From the NCBI RefSeq assembly GCF_023284045.1, contig NZ_JAKIKQ010000005.1, forward strand, positions 186,001 to 250,000: a stretch of 64,000 nt of DNA, in the 5' to 3' direction. Both the position numbers and the translations under genes were made by a program. Below, piece after piece: positions 62,798-64,000 of the stretch; position 1 is the first letter of the stretch, and each line of letters begins with the position of its first letter. This stretch comes from Shewanella kaireitica. Its GTDB lineage: Bacteria > Pseudomonadota > Gammaproteobacteria > Enterobacterales > Shewanellaceae. The notes beneath the pieces were generated by a model that saw nothing but the letters and a program-made list of their open reading frames with translations, was not told the origin of the DNA and ran no database searches.

Positions 62798-63853
62798 GTG
62801 TCTTCTCTACGATTTATTGCGGGTCCAAAGGCCTTTAAAACATTGAGTGAAAATGGCTTAAAACCTGAGTTATTTAGCCAACTATTAGCTGCATCCGGTG
62901 GTCCTAAATGGATTGGGATTGCCGGATTAGATAAGTATCTTTTTGGTGAGTTTTTTAAGTCACATCGCCAACCTTTACATACTTTAGGGGCTTCATCTGG
63001 TGCTTGGCGGTTAGCGTGTTTGGCTCAGAATAATCCGCTGGCAGCCTACCAACGGCTAGAAGAGCTGTATATCGGGCAACGTTATGACACTAAACCCACT
63101 GCAGTTGAGGTATCTGAGCAAGTTAAAGGGATCCTTGCTGGGCTCTTAGGTAGCCAAGGCGCCAGTGAAATAGTCTCAAATCCTTTTGTTAATAGTCATT
63201 ATATTGCCTGTCGCGGTCGTCATTTAAACCGTGTTGCGAATAAAGCCTCACTTGCAGCGGGGCTTGCGACCGCTGCGGCGACTAACTTTGTCAGTCGTAA
63301 AACGTTAGCTTGGCATTTTGAGCGCTACGTATTTGGGGTTGAGCCGTCACAATCTCCTTTTGCTAACCTTAGCGATCTACCTAGCCAATTTTGTGGATTG
63401 TCTAAAGACAACATTCAGCAAGTCTTGTTAGCAACAGGATCTATCCCTTGGGTGTTAGCTCCCGTGACAGAGATTAAAGGAGCGCCTAACGGTCATTACT
63501 ATGATGGTGGCATTACTGACTATCATTTTGACCTGCCGCTTAATAAGCCGAAAGGGCTGACGCTTTACCCTCACTTTTTCCCCAGGATGTCACCAGGCTG
63601 GTTCGATAAGTCGCTACGTCGTCGAGATGCAAAGCATAATTATGATAATGCGCTAATCTTGGCACCAACAGATGCTTACTTAGCAAGTTTACCCTACGCA
63701 AAACTGCCTGATCGAAATGATTTCTCTCATTTTGATAGCGACTCTAGAATTAAATATTGGCGTAAAGCAGCTGTAATGAGCCAGGTGCTAGCGGATAATT
63801 TAGCTGATGTTATCGCTAAGCAATCTATAGCTGAGCACATAGAATTACTCTAG
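62798..63853 (+). CDS. Patatin-like phospholipase
   Basis: The 351-residue protein has the patatin serine motif L-G-A-S-S-G-A-W near residue 65, an early G-G-P-K-W oxyanion-type segment and the catalytic D-G-G-I-T-D near 235. Patatin-like enzymes are Ser-Asp lipases or acyl hydrolases. No signal peptide is seen, so it is cytoplasmic or exported by another route. GTG 62798 is chosen because GAGG lies five bases upstream; TTG 62780 and GTG 62792 are in frame but badly placed. Confidence 0.87.
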   Translation: MSSLRFIAGPKAFKTLSENGLKPELFSQLLAASGGPKWIGIAGLDKYLFGEFFKSHRQPLHTLGASSGAWRLACLAQNNPLAAYQRLEELYIGQRYDTKPTAVEVSEQVKGILAGLLGSQGASEIVSNPFVNSHYIACRGRHLNRVANKASLAAGLATAAATNFVSRKTLAWHFERYVFGVEPSQSPFANLSDLPSQFCGLSKDNIQQVLLATGSIPWVLAPVTEIKGAPNGHYYDGGITDYHFDLPLNKPKGLTLYPHFFPRMSPGWFDKSLRRRDAKHNYDNALILAPTDAYLASLPYAKLPDRNDFSHFDSDSRIKYWRKAAVMSQVLADNLADVIAKQSIAEHIELL

Positions 63854-63964
63854 ATTTCTGCGCCAAATTGTAATAAATCTTCGATAATACCTGTCTAATA
63901 AGTGAGCAGGGTTGTTAAAAAGCCTTGTGGCTGAAATTTAACCAGCTGCTACACTTTAGCTTTA

Positions 63965-63978
63965 TTGACGATCGTCAA
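63965..63978. promoter_or_regulatory. Perfect palindrome near the right edge
   Basis: TTGACGATCGTCAA is a perfect 14-base inverted repeat just inside the window edge. It could be an operator for a gene starting beyond the window. The regulator is unknown. Confidence 0.4.
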
Positions 63979-64000
63979 AAAGATGGTCTGACCTACCTAT

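Noticed and set aside
1..64000. CRISPR array, prophage or rRNA operon
   Set aside because: No regular spaced repeats, phage structural genes or rRNA sequence were seen.

Overview
The window looks like a chromosomal segment of a marine gammaproteobacterium of the Shewanella type. The gene products resemble that genus throughout. The strongest single pointer is a complete respiratory sulfite reductase (sir) locus with its own cytochrome c maturation and copper-assembly genes. Next come a UvrD/UbiA pair, a fre/ubiD pair, several CadC/ToxR-like membrane regulators and a large TonB receptor. Taxonomy is inferred from protein content only; no rRNA is present.

Layout. 1-7.3 kb: edge of a membrane protein gene, a RidA-like protein, uvrD, ubiA, two unknown membrane proteins and a secreted esterase. 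7.3-9.0 kb: an accessory block bracketed by imperfect inverted repeats, with a dense cluster of hairpins, an attC-like site and one orphan gene. 9.0-13.9 kb: a MazG-like protein, a small lipoprotein pair, an NhaC antiporter and a winged-helix/TPR regulator whose start is damaged or non-canonical. 14.1-27.5 kb: the sir locus, arranged divergently. On the minus strand are a CcmF heme lyase, a one-cysteine CcmH and a TlpA thioredoxin. On the plus strand are the octaheme SirA (seven CXXCH plus one CX15CH), a rhodanese, an FKBP isomerase with a Met/His tail, CcmI, the SirC/SirD quinol-oxidising module and NosL-NosD-NosF-NosY without NosZ. The likely logic is that SirD/SirC feed electrons from quinol to periplasmic SirA, the private Ccm proteins attach the odd heme, and the Nos-type proteins supply copper.

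27.7-36.8 kb: a second winged-helix regulator, fre-ubiD, two MITE copies with 3-bp target duplications, a membrane HEPN-like protein, a truncated type IV pilin, a CXXS thioredoxin-like lipoprotein, a short signal peptidase paralog, tRNA-Ser(UGA) with two degraded echoes of its 3' end, and a PEGA/HExxH secreted protein. 36.8-45.1 kb: TonB receptor, a decayed AraC effector domain, a DUF3859-like protein, a DsbA-like protein, and an aroQ-accB-SDR cluster in which the AccB biotin lysine is replaced by threonine. 45.2-52 kb: a Cys/His-rich periplasmic protein followed by a CzcCBA-type heavy-metal RND efflux operon. 52-64 kb: esterase with TPR, a membrane-anchored di-heme peroxidase translationally coupled to a hybrid histidine kinase, MepA, a cysteine desulfurase/metallo-beta-lactamase/rhodanese fusion, and small housekeeping or unknown proteins ending with a patatin-like lipase.

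The most unusual items are the specialised maturation set around SirA, the AccB Lys-to-Thr change, the three-domain sulfur-trafficking fusion, the MITE whose target duplication is the fre stop codon, and a helically phased GGTGAA operator array found in front of two different genes.
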